Below, piece by piece: positions 53,615-64,000 of a stretch of 64,000 bases of DNA (its first letter is position 1; each line of letters begins with the position of its first letter). The notes below the pieces were generated by a model. It had not been told where the DNA came from. It did no database searches and saw nothing but the letters and a program-made list of their open reading frames with translations. Source of the DNA: Areca catechu (lineage: Eukaryota > Streptophyta > Magnoliopsida > Arecales > Arecaceae); contig JAHSVC010000065.1 of assembly GCA_021397845.1 (NCBI GenBank), positions 558,001 through 622,000 on the forward strand, written 5' to 3'. The translations under genes were made by a program, and so were the position numbers.

Positions 53615-56600
53615 CCCTTTGACCTCTAATGCTCATGACGACTGAGATTGGGCTGCCAACCCAGACAGAGTCAGTCGACTACATGTCTCAACCTTGCAAG
53701 CCCAGTGACTCTTCACTAGGACTACCCCGGTCGAGGATTTGCTAAATTGAGATACTGCGAGACATTCAATCTAAACTGTTTGGACAGGTCAATTCCATCT
53801 TGGTCCATCACTGCTCCATAAGTACTTGCCTGTACCCAGAAACCTTCCGTCATCGGATTAAAAATTCGGATAGTCCGGCACCAAAGCACAGGGAGTTGCT
53901 TGCAAGCTACCGTGATGACCTCAGGTCAGAGGGACACATATACCTATATCCAATCGTGAGTATCCCTTTGGCAGAAAGGGGCTGCACGGAGTAACGTACA
54001 ATGAGATATCACATATCCCACTTGCATATCACATCAGTGTCACCACACCATTCGGTCAAGAGGACAACCAGACGATGTGAACTACAACAACCTATACTTG
54101 ATATATTGCCGTCCAGTACAATATATCCTTTGATTGTGAACAGGATTTAAGGACCACTCGATACATCCTCTCTGTATCGAAGTCAGTGTAGTCCTAAGGA
54201 CTTCATCACATGGAAAGAGTTCATTTCAGGAAAATTTAGTATGTGATGAGCTGCCAAAAATAATATTTTATTAATTCATAAAATGAGTACAATACTGAGC
54301 ACAACCGCCTACAACCCAGGCGATTGGCTTTGGGACACAATTCCTAACAACTCCCACTTGTACTAAAGCCAATCAGAAGAGTATCTAATACCCATTTCCC
54401 ATTTACAATAGTCAAACTCTTTTATTCCGAGGGCTTTAGTGAAGGGGTCGGCCAAATTTTCTTTTCCATAGATCTTCAGAAGATTGATGTCGCCTCATTC
54501 CACGATCTCTCGTACGAGGTGGTAGCGCCGTAAAATGCATTTGGTGCAGTGATGAGCTTTAGGCTCCTTAGCTTGAGCAATGGCTCCAGTGCTGTCACAG
54601 TACACCGGAACAGGACCATCTAGGGAAGGTGCCACCCCTAGCTCTCCAAGGAACTTCCGCAACCAGACAGCTTCCTTTGCCGCATCTGATGCTGCAATAT
54701 ATTCTGCTTCGCATACCGAGTCTGCAACAGTTGCCTGCTTAGAACTTTTTCAGCAGATCACTCCTCCATTAAGGTAAATACAAACCCTGACACACTCTTG
54801 CTATCATCTCTATATGACTGGAAACTGGAGTCAGAGTACCCCACAAGTTTCAAGTCAGGTTCTCCATAAATCAGCCATTGATTTTTAGTATTTCTCAAAT
54901 ACTTAAGGATGGACTTAACCACCTTCCAATGTGCCTCACCTGGGTTAGACTGGTATCTGCTCACTGCTCCTAGTGAGTATGCCATGTCTGGTCTAGTACA
55001 AGTCATAGCATATATGATAGAGCCTACTGCAGAAGCATAAGGTACTCTACTCATGCGTTCTCTTTCCTCAGGAGTTGTCGCACAATCCTTCTTGAAAAAA
55101 GTAATTCCAGAACCTATCGGAAGATAGCCTTTCTTGGAATTTTCCATGCTGAACCGTTTCAACACAGTGTCAATGTACGTAGACTGGGACAGTCCCAAAA
55201 GCTTCTTAGATCTATCTCTATAGATTTTCATACCTAGTATGTAAGAAGCTTCACCCAAGTCCTTCATGGAGAACTGAGATGATAACCAGACCTTTATTCC
55301 TTGTAATGCTACGACATCATTCCCGATTAGAGAATGTCGTCAACATACAGTACTAGGAATACAATCACAGAATCATTAACCCATATATAGATGCACGGTT
55401 CTTCTCTGTTCCTAACGAAGCCATACGATTTGATATACCTATCAAACCGTAAGTTCCAACTTCGAGACGCTTGCTTGAGTCCATAGATGGACCTCTGCAA
55501 CTTGCATACTTTTGATTCATCTGTGGATGTGAACCCTTCAGGCTGTATCATATACACCTCTTCTTCTAGCTCCCCATTTAGGAAAGCGATTCGGACATCC
55601 ATCTGCCAGATCTCGTAATCAAAATATGCTGCCAAAGCAAGCATGATCCGAATGGACTTGAGCATTGCCACAGGGGAGAAAGTCTCGTCATAATCGATAC
55701 CATATCGCTGACGATATCCCTTGGCAACCAGACGGGCTTTATAGGTCTCTACCTTCCTATCTGCGCCCCTTTTTCTCTTGAAGATCCATTTACACCCGAT
55801 GGGTTTTATTCCTTCAGGCGGATCAACCAATGTCTAAACATTGTTGATTTCCATGGACTCCATTTCGGATCGCATGGCTCCAAGCCATGCCTCAGAGTCA
55901 GATCTCTGAAGTGCATCTATATAGGTGATCGGATCCTCATTGTTCTCATCGAGCTCAATGGGATCACCATCCCGGACCAAGAAACCGTAGTATATGTCCG
56001 GGTGACGCGGTATTCTACCGGATCTCCTAATGGGTTCTGGGTGTGATTCAATCACAGCCGTTCTACGATGTCCTTAGAGTGTGTAGGTTATTCTATTGGC
56101 TGAACTTCATCAAGTTCAATCTTAGAAGCTATAGTTCCTTCTCCAAGGAATTCCTTTTTCAAAAAGATAGCTTTAAGAGCAATGAACACCTTTTGTTCAT
56201 TCTCCAAGTAGAAGAAATACCCTTTGGTTTCCTTAGGATAACCAATGAATAAACACCTGTCAGACTTAGGATCAAGTTTGTCTGAGTCTAAACGCTTTAT
56301 GTAAGCCGGACAACCCCAGACCCGAAGGGTGAGATTGAGGGTTTACGCCCATTTCACATCTCATAAGGAGTGGAGACAACAGACTTACTTGGAACATTAT
56401 TTAATAAGTAACAGGCTGTCTGAAGCGCATATCCCCAAAGGATAGCGGCAGAGTTGCAAAACCCATCATGGACCGAACCATGTCCAACAAGGTTCGATTC
56501 CTCCTTTCGGACACACCATTGAACTATGGTGTTCCTGGAGGAGTCCATTGAGAGAGAATTCCATTCTCCTCAAGATATGTCAAAAAAACATCAGATAAGT

Positions 56601-57927
56601 ATTCACCACCTTGATCAGATCGAAGGGTTTTAATACTTTTTCCAGTTTGCTTTTCTACTTCATTACGGTATCGTTTGAACATTTCCAATGATTCAGACTT
56701 ATGCCTCATTAAAAAGACATAACCGAATCTTGAAAAGTCGTCTGTAAAAGTAATGAATATTTGTATCCTTCTCTGGCACTAACTGACATCGGTCCACATA
56801 CATCAGTATGTATTAGACTTAGAAGTTCTGTAGCTCGTTCACCCTTTCCAGTAAAAGGTGACTTGGTCATTTTACCAAGTAAACAGGATTCACAAGTGGG
56901 CAGTGATTCAGAATCACTGACCTCGAGAAGTCCATCTCCTCGCATCTTGTTTATCCTATTTTGGTTAATATGACCTAGCCTACAGTGCCAAAGATACAAA
57001 TCATTGACATTATCTAACCTTGGACGTTTGCAAGAAGTGTACATTACACTAACAGGCCTTGATAGTACGTATATCCATTATTTAATCTAGCTTTCATTAT
57101 AACAGAGTTATTCAAAATAACATTGCAAAAATCTCCTTTTATTGAAAGTTCAAAACCATAATTGGCCAAAAGGCCTACAGAGATTATGCTCATAATGAAA
57201 CTAGGACAATAGTAACAGTCGACTAGTTCGACAGTACAAGACTCAAATACAAGATGCAGGACTCCGATCGCCAGTACTGGAACACGATTTCCATTCCCGA
57301 CGCTCAGAAACTATTCTCCATCTTCAAATCTTCTGCTAACTTGAAGTCCCTGTAACAAATTACAAACATGAATTGGACTACCAGTATCCAATACCCAGTT
57401 AGCAGTATCAACAATTGAGTAATTACAAGGTTTTATCATATAAATATCTTGTTCAGCAGACTTCTGCTTCTTGGCTGGCTGTTCGGATCAAGGGACGCAA
57501 TATAAAGAGGACAGTTCCTCTTCCAGTGTCCCTTCTTCTTGCAGTAGAATTATTCTGCAGAAGACTGATCAGCCTTATACTTCCTGGTCTGACTAGGGCC
57601 AAGAACATTCTGTACCTTCTTTCTCTTTTATTTATTTTCTTTTTCCCTTTCTTAAAGGGACGACGACCTCTACTTCCTCCCACTAATTCACCACCCCCTT
57701 ATTCAGTTGGTGGTCTTTTTCGAAAGTCTACAGTAACCTCAAAAGACCATGGTAGTTGACAGCAGGCTTGTTCATTCTATAATGATCGAGAAAATCAAGA
57801 TATGAGGGAAGAGAATTCAGGATCGCATCCTTGCCGAGCTTCTCGTGCAAGGGGCATCCGAGTTTGCCCAACTTTTCAATCAACTCGATCATGTACAATA
57901 CATGATCAGTGACTGAATCGCCAATCG
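53422..57927 (-). pseudogene. pol: Array unit 4: copia gag-pol with partial LTR
   Basis: The gag has several one-base losses (57453-57683) and lacks the TAA found in units 1-3, reading TAC instead. Pre-integrase and integrase lie at 57044-56709, 56709-56524 and 56548-56354. Shared stops TAA 56088, TAG 55834 and TGA 54495. Reverse transcriptase 55830-55327 ends in LYVDDIL, where a one-base loss follows the catalytic site. The C-terminal reverse transcriptase and RNase H follow at 55267-54758. LTR part 53422-54349. Confidence 0.88.
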
Positions 57928-58216
57928 TAATCGGTATCCGGATCAGAGAGTTATCCTCTGTGACGTGTGACCTCATAGGTTCGAACCTAAACGGTAGCAC
58001 TAGAACAATTTCTAGTACCAGCACAGGAAACCATCTAGCAATGGGTCCCGCGTCGGATAGGTCGAAGATGTGGGAGCAAAAAACTATCGAACCTCTGGCT
58101 ATGGTTACCGTATAATTCATCCCTTTGACCCTAATGCTCATGACACTGAGATTGGCTGCCAACCCAGACAAGTCATCGACACATGTCTCACCCTTGCAAG
58201 CCCAGTGACTCTTCAC
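57728..58216 (-). pseudogene. LTR-gag fusion ORF at the unit 4/5 junction
   Basis: An LTR-derived leader with extra frame changes (MNYTVTIARGSIVFCSHIFD) passes the joint as IRIPITIGDSVTDHVLYMIE and runs into gag until 57728 (162 codons). It keeps the same register over the joint as the other three. Confidence 0.5.
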
Positions 58217-61200
58217 TAGGACTACCCCACCGAGGATTTCTAAATTGAGATACTGCGGACATTCAATCCAAACTGTTTGGACAGGTCAATTCCATCTTGG
58301 TCCATCACTGCTCCACAAGTACTTGCCTGGTACCCCAGAATCTTCCGTCATCGGATTAATCCGGGTAGTCCGGCACCAAGCACAGGGAGTTGCTTGCAAG
58401 CTTCCGTGATGACCTCAGGTCTAGGGACACATATACCTATATCCAATCGTGAGTGTCCCTTTGGCAAAAGGGGCTGACGAGTAACGTACAATGAGATATC
58501 ATATATCCCACTTGCAGATCACATCAGTGTCACCACACCATTCGGTCAAGAGCAACCAGACGATGTGAACTACCAACAACCTATATTGATATATTGCCGT
58601 CCAGTACATATATCCTTTGGTTGTGACAGATTTAAGGACCACTCGTACATCCTCTCTGTATCGAAGTCAGTGTAGTCCTAAGGACTTCACATGGAAAGAG
58701 TTCATTTCAGAAAATTTAGTATGTGATGAGCTGCCAAAAATAATATTTTATTAATTCATAAAATGAGTACAATACGGAGCACAACCGCCTACAATCCAGG
58801 CATTGGCTTTGGGACACAATTCCTAACAACTCCCACTTGTACTAAAGCCAATCAGAAGAGTATCTAATACCCATTTCCCATTTACAATAGTCAAACTCTT
58901 TTATTCCGAGGGCTTTAGTGAAAGGGTCGGCCAAATTTTCTTTTCCATCGATCTTCAGAAGATTGATGTCGCCTCATTCCACGATCTCTCGTACGAGGTG
59001 GTAGCGCCGCAAAATGTGTTGGTGCAGTGATGAGCTTTAGGCTCCTTAGCTTGAGCAATGGCTCCAGTGCTGTCACAGTACACCGGAACAGGACCATCTA
59101 GGGAAGGTGCCACCCCTAGCTCTCCAAGGAACTTCCGCAACCAGACAGCTTCCTTTGCACATCTGATGCTGCAATATATTCTGCTTCACATACCGAGTCT
59201 GCAACAGTTGCCTGCTTAGAACTTTTCCAGCAGATCACTCCTCCATTTATGGTAAATACAAACCCTGACACACTCTTGCTATCATCTCTATATGACTAAA
59301 CTGGAGTCAGAGTACCCCACAAGTTTCAAGTCAGGTTCTCCATAAATCAGCAATTGATTTTTAGTATTTCTCAAATACTTAAGGATGGACTTAACCACCT
59401 TCCAATGTGCCTCACCTGGGTCAGACTGGTATCTGCTCACTACTCCTAGTGAGTATGCCATGTCTGGTCTAGTACAAGTCATAGCATACATGATAGAGCC
59501 TACTGCAGAAGCATAAGGTACTCTACTCATGCGTTCTCTTTCCTCAGGAGTTGTCGCACAATCCTTCTTGGAAAGATTAATTCCAGAACCTATCGGAGAT
59601 AGCCTTTCTTGGAATTTTCCATGCTGAACTGTTTCAACACAGTGTCAATGTACGTAGACTGGGACAGTCCCAAAGCTTCTTAGATCTATCTCTATAGATT
59701 TTCATACCTAGTATGTAAGAAGCTTCACCCAAGTCCTTCATGGAGAAATGAGATGATAACCAGACCTTTATTCCTTGTAATGCTGCGACATCATTCCCGA
59801 TTAAGAGAATGTCGTCAACATACAGTACTAGGAATACAATCACAGAATCATTAACCCATATATAGATGCACAGTTCTTCTCTGTTCCTAACGAAGCCATA
59901 CGATTTGATACACCTATCAAACCGTAAGTTCCAACTTCGAGATGCTTGCTTGAGTCCATAGATGGACCTCTGCAACTTGCATACTTTTGATTCATCTGTG
60001 GATGTGAACCCTTCAGGCTGTATCATATACACCTCTTCTTCTAGCTCCCCATTTAGGAAAGCGATTCAGATATCCATCTGCCAGATCTCGTAATCAAAAT
60101 ATGCTGCCAAAGCAAGCATGATCCGAATGGACTTGAGCATTGCCACAAGGGAGAAAGTCTCGTCATAATCGATGCCATATCGCTGACGATACCCCTTGGC
60201 AACCAGATGGGCTTTATAGGTCTCTACCTTCCTATCTGCGCCCCTTTTTCTCTTGAAGATCCATTTACACCCGATGGGTTTTATTCCTTCAGGCGGATCA
60301 ACCAATGTCTAAACATTGTTGATTTTCATGGACTCCATTTCGGTACGCATGGCTCCAAGCCATGCCTCAGAGTCAGATCTCTGAAGTGCATCCATATAGG
60401 TGATCGGATCCTCATTGTTCTCATCGAGCTCAATAGGATCACCGTCCCGGACCAAGAAACCGTAGTATCTGTCTGGGTGACGCGGTATTCTACCGATCTC
60501 CTAATGGGTTCTGAGTGTGATTCAATCATAGCCGGTTCTACGATGTCCTTAGAGTGTGTAGGTTATTCTATTGGCTGAACTTCATCAAGTTCAATCTTAG
60601 AAGCTATAGTTCCTTCTCCAAGGAATTCCTTTTTCAAAAAGATAGCTCTAAGAGCAACGAACAACTTTTATTCATTCTCCAAGTAGAAGAAATACCCTTG
60701 GTTTCCTTAGGATAACCAATGAATAAACACCTGTCAGACTTAGGACCAAGTTTGTCTGTGTCTAAATGCTTTACGTAAGCCGGACAACCCCAGACCCGAA
60801 GGTGTGAGATTGAGGTTTACGCCCATTCACATCTCATAAGGAGTGGAGACAACAGACTTACTTGGACATTATTTAATAAGTAACAGGCTGTCTAAAGTGC
60901 ATATCCCCAAAAGGATAGAGGCAGAGTTGCAAACCCATCATGGACCGAACCATGTCCAACAAGGTTCGATTCCTCCTTTCGGACACACCATTCAACTGTG
61001 GTGTTCCTGGAGGAGTCCACTGAGAGAGAATTCCATTCTCCTCAAGATATGTCAAAAAAACATCAGATAAGTATTCACCACCTCGATCAGATCGAAGGGT
61101 TTTAATACTTTTTCCAGTTTTCTTTTCTACTTCATTACGGTATCGTTTGATCATTTTCAATGATTCAGACTTATGTCTCATTAAAAAGACATATCCGAAT

Positions 61201-62401
61201 CTTGAAAAGTCGTCTATAAAAGTAATGAAATATTTGTATCCTTCTCTGGCACTAACTGACATCGGTCCACATACATCAGTATGTATTAGACTTAGAAGTT
61301 CTGTAGCTCGTTCACCCTTTCCAGTAAAAGGTGACTTGGTCATTTTACCAAGTAAACAGGATTCACAAGTGGGCAGTGATTCAGAATCACTGACCTCGAG
61401 AAGTCCATCTCCTCGCATCTTGTTTATCCTATTTTGGTTAATATGACCTAGCCTACAGTGCCAAAGATACAAATCATTGACATTATCTAACCTTGGACGT
61501 TTGCAAGAAGTGTACATTACACTAACAGGCCTTGATAGTACGTATATGCCATTATTTAATCTAGCTTTCATTATAACAGAGTTATTCAAAATAACATTGC
61601 AAAAATCTCCTTTTATTAAAAGTTCAAAACCATAATTGGCCAAAAGGCTTACAGAGATTATGCTCATAATGAAACTAGGACAATAGTGACAGTCGACTAG
61701 TTCGACAGTACAAGACTCAAAGACAAGATGCAGGACTCCGATCGCCAGTACTAGAACACGATTTCCATTCCCGACGCTCAGAAACTGTTCTCCATCTTCA
61801 AATCTTCTGCTAACTTGAAGTCCCTGTAACAAATTACAAACATGAATCGGACTACCAGTATCCAATACCCAGTTAGCAGTATCAACAATTGAGTAATTAC
61901 AAGGTTTTATCATATAAATATCTTGTTCAGCAGACTTCTGCTTCCTTGGCCTGTTCGGATCAAGGGACGCAATATAAAGAGGACAGTTCCTCTTCCAGTG
62001 TCCCTTCTTCTTGCAGTAGAAACATTCTGCAGAAGACTGATCAGCCTTATACTTCCTGGTCTGACTAGGGCCAAGAACATTCTGTACCTTCTTTCCCTTT
62101 TTATTTATTTTCTTTTTCCCTTTCTTAAAGGGATGACGACCTCTACTTCCTCCCACTAAATTCACCACCCCATTATTTAGTTGGTGGTCTTTCTCGAAAG
62201 TCTGTAGTAACCCTAAAAGACCATGGTAGTTGACTGCAGGCTTGTTCATTCTATAATGATCGAGAAAATCAAGATAGGAGGGAAGAGATTTCAGGATCGC
62301 ATCCTTGCCGAGCTTCTCGTGCAAGGGGCATCCGAGTTTGCCCAACTTTTCAATCAACTCGATCATGTATAATACATGATCAGTGACTGAACCGCCATTC
62401 G
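57928..62401 (-). pseudogene. pol: Array unit 5: copia gag-pol with partial LTR (best gag-protease-integrase, worst LTR)
   Basis: One open frame of 519 codons (62432-60873) runs from gag through the knuckle CFYCKKKGHWKRNC, protease (NWVLDTGSPIHVCNLLQG, DTG triad), pre-integrase (HCRLGHINQNRI, CESCLLGK) and the integrase core (HTDVCGPMS, RSDRGGEYLSDVF, GVSERRNRTLLDM). Shared stops TAA 60563, TAG 60309 and TGA 58974. Reverse transcriptase pieces are 60305-60066 and 60032-59634 (LYVDDILLIGND). RNase H at 59530-58955 is broken by small losses. The LTR part 57928-58828 has many one- or two-base deletions compared with the other units. Confidence 0.88.
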
Positions 62402-62769
62402 GCATCTTGGAGTTGTAGATGGCACAAGACACTTTGTACCTTTCTACATCATCCGGAGTGCCAAGGATTCCTTTAACTTTTGAAGGATCTCATCAGGTTG
62501 GGCCTCCTCGAATTTGCGACTGAACTCGTCGTTCATAGCCGCTAACATAATGCAACGGATAGTAGTCCGATCAGAGACCCACTTCAAATAAGCATCTCTG
62601 ACCGCACTCCATGCATTAGCGGTGGGGATTTCAGGTGCCGGATCCGCTATTACATAGAGGATCCGTTCATGCTCCAGAATAATTCTCAATCTTCGATACC
62701 AACTATCGAAGTTGTGACCCTTTAACTTCTCGTTATCGAGAAGTGACCGAGCGATAAATTTGAAGACAT
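62402..62769 (-). pseudogene. gag: Element G gag, 5' part (single copy)
   Basis: ATG 62769 (MSSNLS), then after a frameshift near 62740 LLDNEKLKGHNFDSWYRRLR and ILEHERILYVIADPAPEIP, WSAVRDAYLKWVSDRTTIRC, NDEFSRKFEEAQPDEILQKL, the usual copia gag N-terminal half. A second frameshift near 62465 leads into TPDDVERYKVSCAIYNSKMP and so into the 519-codon frame. This part is not repeated in the array, so it belongs to the element's own 5' end. Confidence 0.82.
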
Positions 62770-64000
62770 ATGAAAAGAAAATAAGACCATATTAGTTTAT
62801 GAATTAATAACTTAACAAAAAGACTTGGACTTTAGTCTAAAGGTTTCTCCCACTAATTTTCAGATTGGTAGCCTCTAACTCCAATCCGTGAAAGAACTTT
62901 TTCTCAAGTGGGTACTGAAATCCAATAGGCCTCGTATGAGCCCGACTATGGCCGGCTCACCCATACGAGCCTAAAGGTAGGTTCGTAAACCAATTATTTC
63001 CTTAAACAATTTTCAGTATTTTATTTTGCCCCAGAGAGCACCCCAATCGGCCTAGGGGCCTCCTATTGCGGGTCTCTGGTTAGGTCCAACCATTAAAATG
63101 ACAAATCCAATGCTTCCAGCTAACTAAAGACCAAGCCCGACTATGGCCGGCCCACTTGGTCCCGTTAAGGAGGTTGCACTGAACCATCATCGATCAAATA
63201 GAAATTCCGTCGCCGGATGTACACCCGTTCTATGGAACTGCCGATGCACACCAAGCTAGTGGACACATTTCTATCCACTTAATGGGAGGCTAAGACACTA
63301 TCAACTCCTTGACTTAGTCTTTTTAGGGACCTAATAATTTTAGAGGATTTTTAATTGTGACAGAAGAAAAGAGACAAGGACATGGATCATCCTCCCACTG
63401 AATCAATCAGATTCCAGGAGGGTTGAAATAAATCAACAAATGATCCATGGGCACCTATAGATCAGTAAGACCGATCAACCTAGGTGACATGGGTTAACTC
63501 GAGTCATTGAGCTTTTTTAATCAGTTCTGGTCGACTCGACTAGCCAGGTAGGTGAGATCATGGATGAGTATCCGCCATTAACCATCTTTCCTAGACACCA
63601 ACCAAGTTGGCCAAGAAAGAGGTAGCCTCATACAGCCATGATCACAATGCCAAACCTACCTCAACACCAGTCGGTTTACCAGACTCGATCAGACTAGCCT
63701 AAAGACTCGGCGTCCACTGAGCCACTAATTGGGATCCATTTTAGATGAACGAATCAACTATTTTAACTATTATAGTTCTAAAGAAGGACCTTAAACAACT
63801 TTTGTTTAATCTTCTTATTCTCCGGTTCAACTAAATTTAGGTCTAACCCAGTTATGGACCCAACTAGTCAGCTAACCCAATTTAATCCAAATGGCTTATG
63901 CAAATTATATTAGATTTCATAAACCTAAAAAATTTTCTAATAAACCAAACACTTAATTAAAACGTTTTTAATTAAGTCTCTATGTAAAACAATTTTACAT
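62770..64000 (-). other. 5' leader of element G, continuing beyond the window
   Basis: About 1.2 kb without a supported gene. GCCCGACTATGGCCGGC(T/C)CAC occurs twice (about 62941 and 63137), as do TCCCACT-type motifs. It lies upstream of gag in element sense. No primer binding site or LTR is reached, so the leader is longer than 1.2 kb or contains another insertion. Confidence 0.6.

Larger units (their letters stand above)
39901..62401 (-). repeat. Head-to-tail tandem array of five ~4.5-kb units (partial gag-pol-partial LTR)
   Basis: Unit borders, taken at the switch from gag (CCGCCATTCG) to LTR (TAATCGG), are 39901-44405, 44406-48915, 48916-53421, 53422-57927 and 57928-62401, giving 4505, 4510, 4506, 4506 and 4474 bases. 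The first LTR (39880-39900) and the last gag (62402 onward) show the two original sequences, so each inner junction is the same novel joint. The two parents share only TCG at the joint. Units are collinear with few differences and all carry the same three pol stops. Confidence 0.95.
38470..64000 (-). mobile_element. Element G: Ty1/copia retrotransposon with a five-fold internal tandem amplification
   Basis: On the minus strand, from right to left: leader (beyond 64000 to 62770), gag start (62769), gag-protease-integrase-reverse transcriptase-RNase H, polypurine tract, LTR. The segment from mid-gag to mid-LTR is present five times in direct order. The 3' LTR is at 38470-40826; the 5' LTR is outside the window. 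Integrase and reverse transcriptase motifs fit the Tork/Angela/TAR part of copia, but I cannot settle the lineage by eye. All units share the same stop codons, so the ancestor was already defective. Confidence 0.85.

Overview
The window looks like a plant nuclear genome made entirely of transposable elements. I found no host gene, rRNA, tRNA gene or CRISPR array. The evidence for a plant is the set of element lineages: Tat-type Ty3/gypsy with a second RNase H and an antisense ORF, a Tekay/Del-type gypsy derivative, SIRE/Maximus-like and Tork/Angela-like Ty1/copia, an L1-type LINE, and a CACTA transposon with DUF4216, DUF4218 and Transposase_24-like exons. A monocot with a large repeat-rich genome is my guess, but the sequence does not prove it. 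Nearly every coding region is broken by stops or frameshifts.

Layout. 1-8789: element A, a Tat-type gypsy on the minus strand (5' LTR 8031-8789, gag-pol 7944-2560), with antisense plus-strand ORFs at 114-638 and 1398-1903; its 3' LTR lies left of the window. 8790-8946 and 25561-26434: two halves of the reverse transcriptase/RNase H gene of copia element F (plus strand, 3' LTR from 26500), separated by 16.6 kb. The separating DNA is element C (8947-25560, minus strand), a gag-only SIRE-like copia with LTRs of about 1.3 kb. Its 5' LTR is itself split by element B (13665-24932, minus strand), a second Tat-type gypsy with a 1,776-bp 3' LTR, an intron-bearing antisense gene and an abnormal inverted 5' LTR stub. 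About 26728-28173: L1-type LINE fragment. 28174-38469: element D, a Tekay-like gypsy derivative with only about 0.3 kb between its LTRs. Its 5' LTR carries a CACTA transposon (28663 to about 36535) and its 3' LTR is cut by element G. 38470-64000: element G, a copia on the minus strand, whose gag(3' part)-pol-LTR(5' part) segment of about 4.5 kb is repeated five times head to tail (39901-62401). It is followed by the gag 5' end and an untranslated leader that runs off the window.

Insertion order, from interruptions and target-site duplications: F was hit by C, and C by B; A also sits in F. The LINE was hit by D, and D by the CACTA element and by G. The most unusual points are the five-unit copia array with a new in-frame LTR-gag fusion ORF at each junction, the spliced antisense gene with a Transposase_28-like domain in B (with relatives in A), and the inverted U5 stub that replaces B's 5' LTR although a target-site duplication flanks the element.
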